From assembly GCA_050261675.1 (NCBI GenBank), contig JBLNDO010000047.1:7944-71943 (forward strand): a stretch of 64,000 nt of DNA, written 5' to 3'. Below, piece by piece: positions 63,910-64,000 of this stretch (positions are counted from its first letter, which is position 1; every line of letters starts with the position of its first letter). The position numbers were made by a program, and so were the translations under genes. Source of the DNA: DASUBN01 sp050261675. GTDB taxonomy: Bacteria > Pseudomonadota > Gammaproteobacteria > Natronospirales > REEB76. The notes below the pieces were generated by a model that saw nothing but the letters and a program-made list of their open reading frames with translations, had not been told where the DNA came from and made no database searches.

Positions 63910-64000
63910 TGAACGGCAAACCGGCAAGCAAGGCACAACGCACGCTGATGGTGCGCCTGCGCCGCTATCTCTTCACGGGCATGCTGATCTGGATACCGCT
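63906..64000 (+). CDS. DUF502 membrane protein, N-terminal part
   Basis: Thirty-one codons are visible before the right edge. Two ATGs (63906, 63909) are possible. The sequence RLRRYLFTGMLIWIP matches the start of DUF502 inner-membrane proteins, which follow fmdB in many proteobacteria. The gene is cut by the window end. Confidence 0.8.
   Translation, partial: MMNGKPASKAQRTLMVRLRRYLFTGMLIWIP

Overview
This 64 kb window is a GC-rich chromosomal segment of a gammaproteobacterium. The evidence is the dcw cluster running into lpxC and secA, a zapD-yacG-coaE-pilDCB block, the bamD / rluD-pgeF-clpB neighbourhood, PilS/PilR next to pilA, and sucCD. I cannot fix the genus. There are no insertion sequences, CRISPR arrays, prophage genes, tRNAs or rRNAs that I can see, and no gene-free stretch longer than about 210 bp.

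Layout. (1) 1-13.9 kb: end of mraY, then tightly overlapping murD-ftsW-murG-murC-ftsQ-ftsA, ftsZ, lpxC, a convergent dciA-like gene, an M23 envelope peptidase and secA. murB and ddl, which often lie between murC and ftsQ, are absent. (2) 14-20.5 kb: a Nudix/ThiE-like fusion, then on the minus strand pilB-pilC-pilD-coaE-zapD-yacG. (3) 20.7-32.8 kb: a glycan block (flippase, GT9, GT4, GT2 and two large paralogous GT-C/TMTC-like membrane proteins) placed between the pilus assembly genes and pilA-pilR-pilS. pilA has a near-perfect sigma-54 promoter, paired CTGACA/TGTCAG sites for PilR and a strong terminator, so this looks like a pilus locus with its own glycosylation machinery. (4) 32.9-44.8 kb: sucCD (SucD with a histone-like lysine-rich tail), nadE, bamD, rluD, pgeF, a YheS-type ABC-F gene, a ZIP transporter, and clpB behind a sigma-32 promoter. 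(5) 44.9-51.8 kb: small accessory genes: two LysE paralogues flanking a secreted protein and a WYL regulator, a lipoprotein, two cupins, a diguanylate cyclase and a secreted NTF2-like protein. (6) 51.8-60.1 kb: divergent argR and a translationally coupled arginine operon, argD-argF'-argB-argH-argG-(P-loop gene)-argC. (7) 60.1-64 kb: a lipoprotein, a short-chain dehydrogenase, an ATM1-type ABC exporter, fmdB and the start of a DUF502 gene.

The most interesting part is the arginine operon. Its transcarbamylase is not a classical ornithine carbamoyltransferase. It is of the N-acyl-ornithine type and has Trp75 and Pro90, the Pro being what separates N-succinylornithine from N-acetylornithine transcarbamylases in the characterised enzymes. 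ArgD and ArgG also resemble Bacteroidetes proteins. No acyl-glutamate synthase is present, but an unexplained P-loop protein (DUF1611/DgcN-like) is coupled between argG and argC. I propose a succinylated arginine pathway, with this protein as candidate first-step acyltransferase. The second candidate system is pilin O-glycosylation by the paired GT-C proteins fed by a dolichol-phosphate-mannose-synthase-like GT2.
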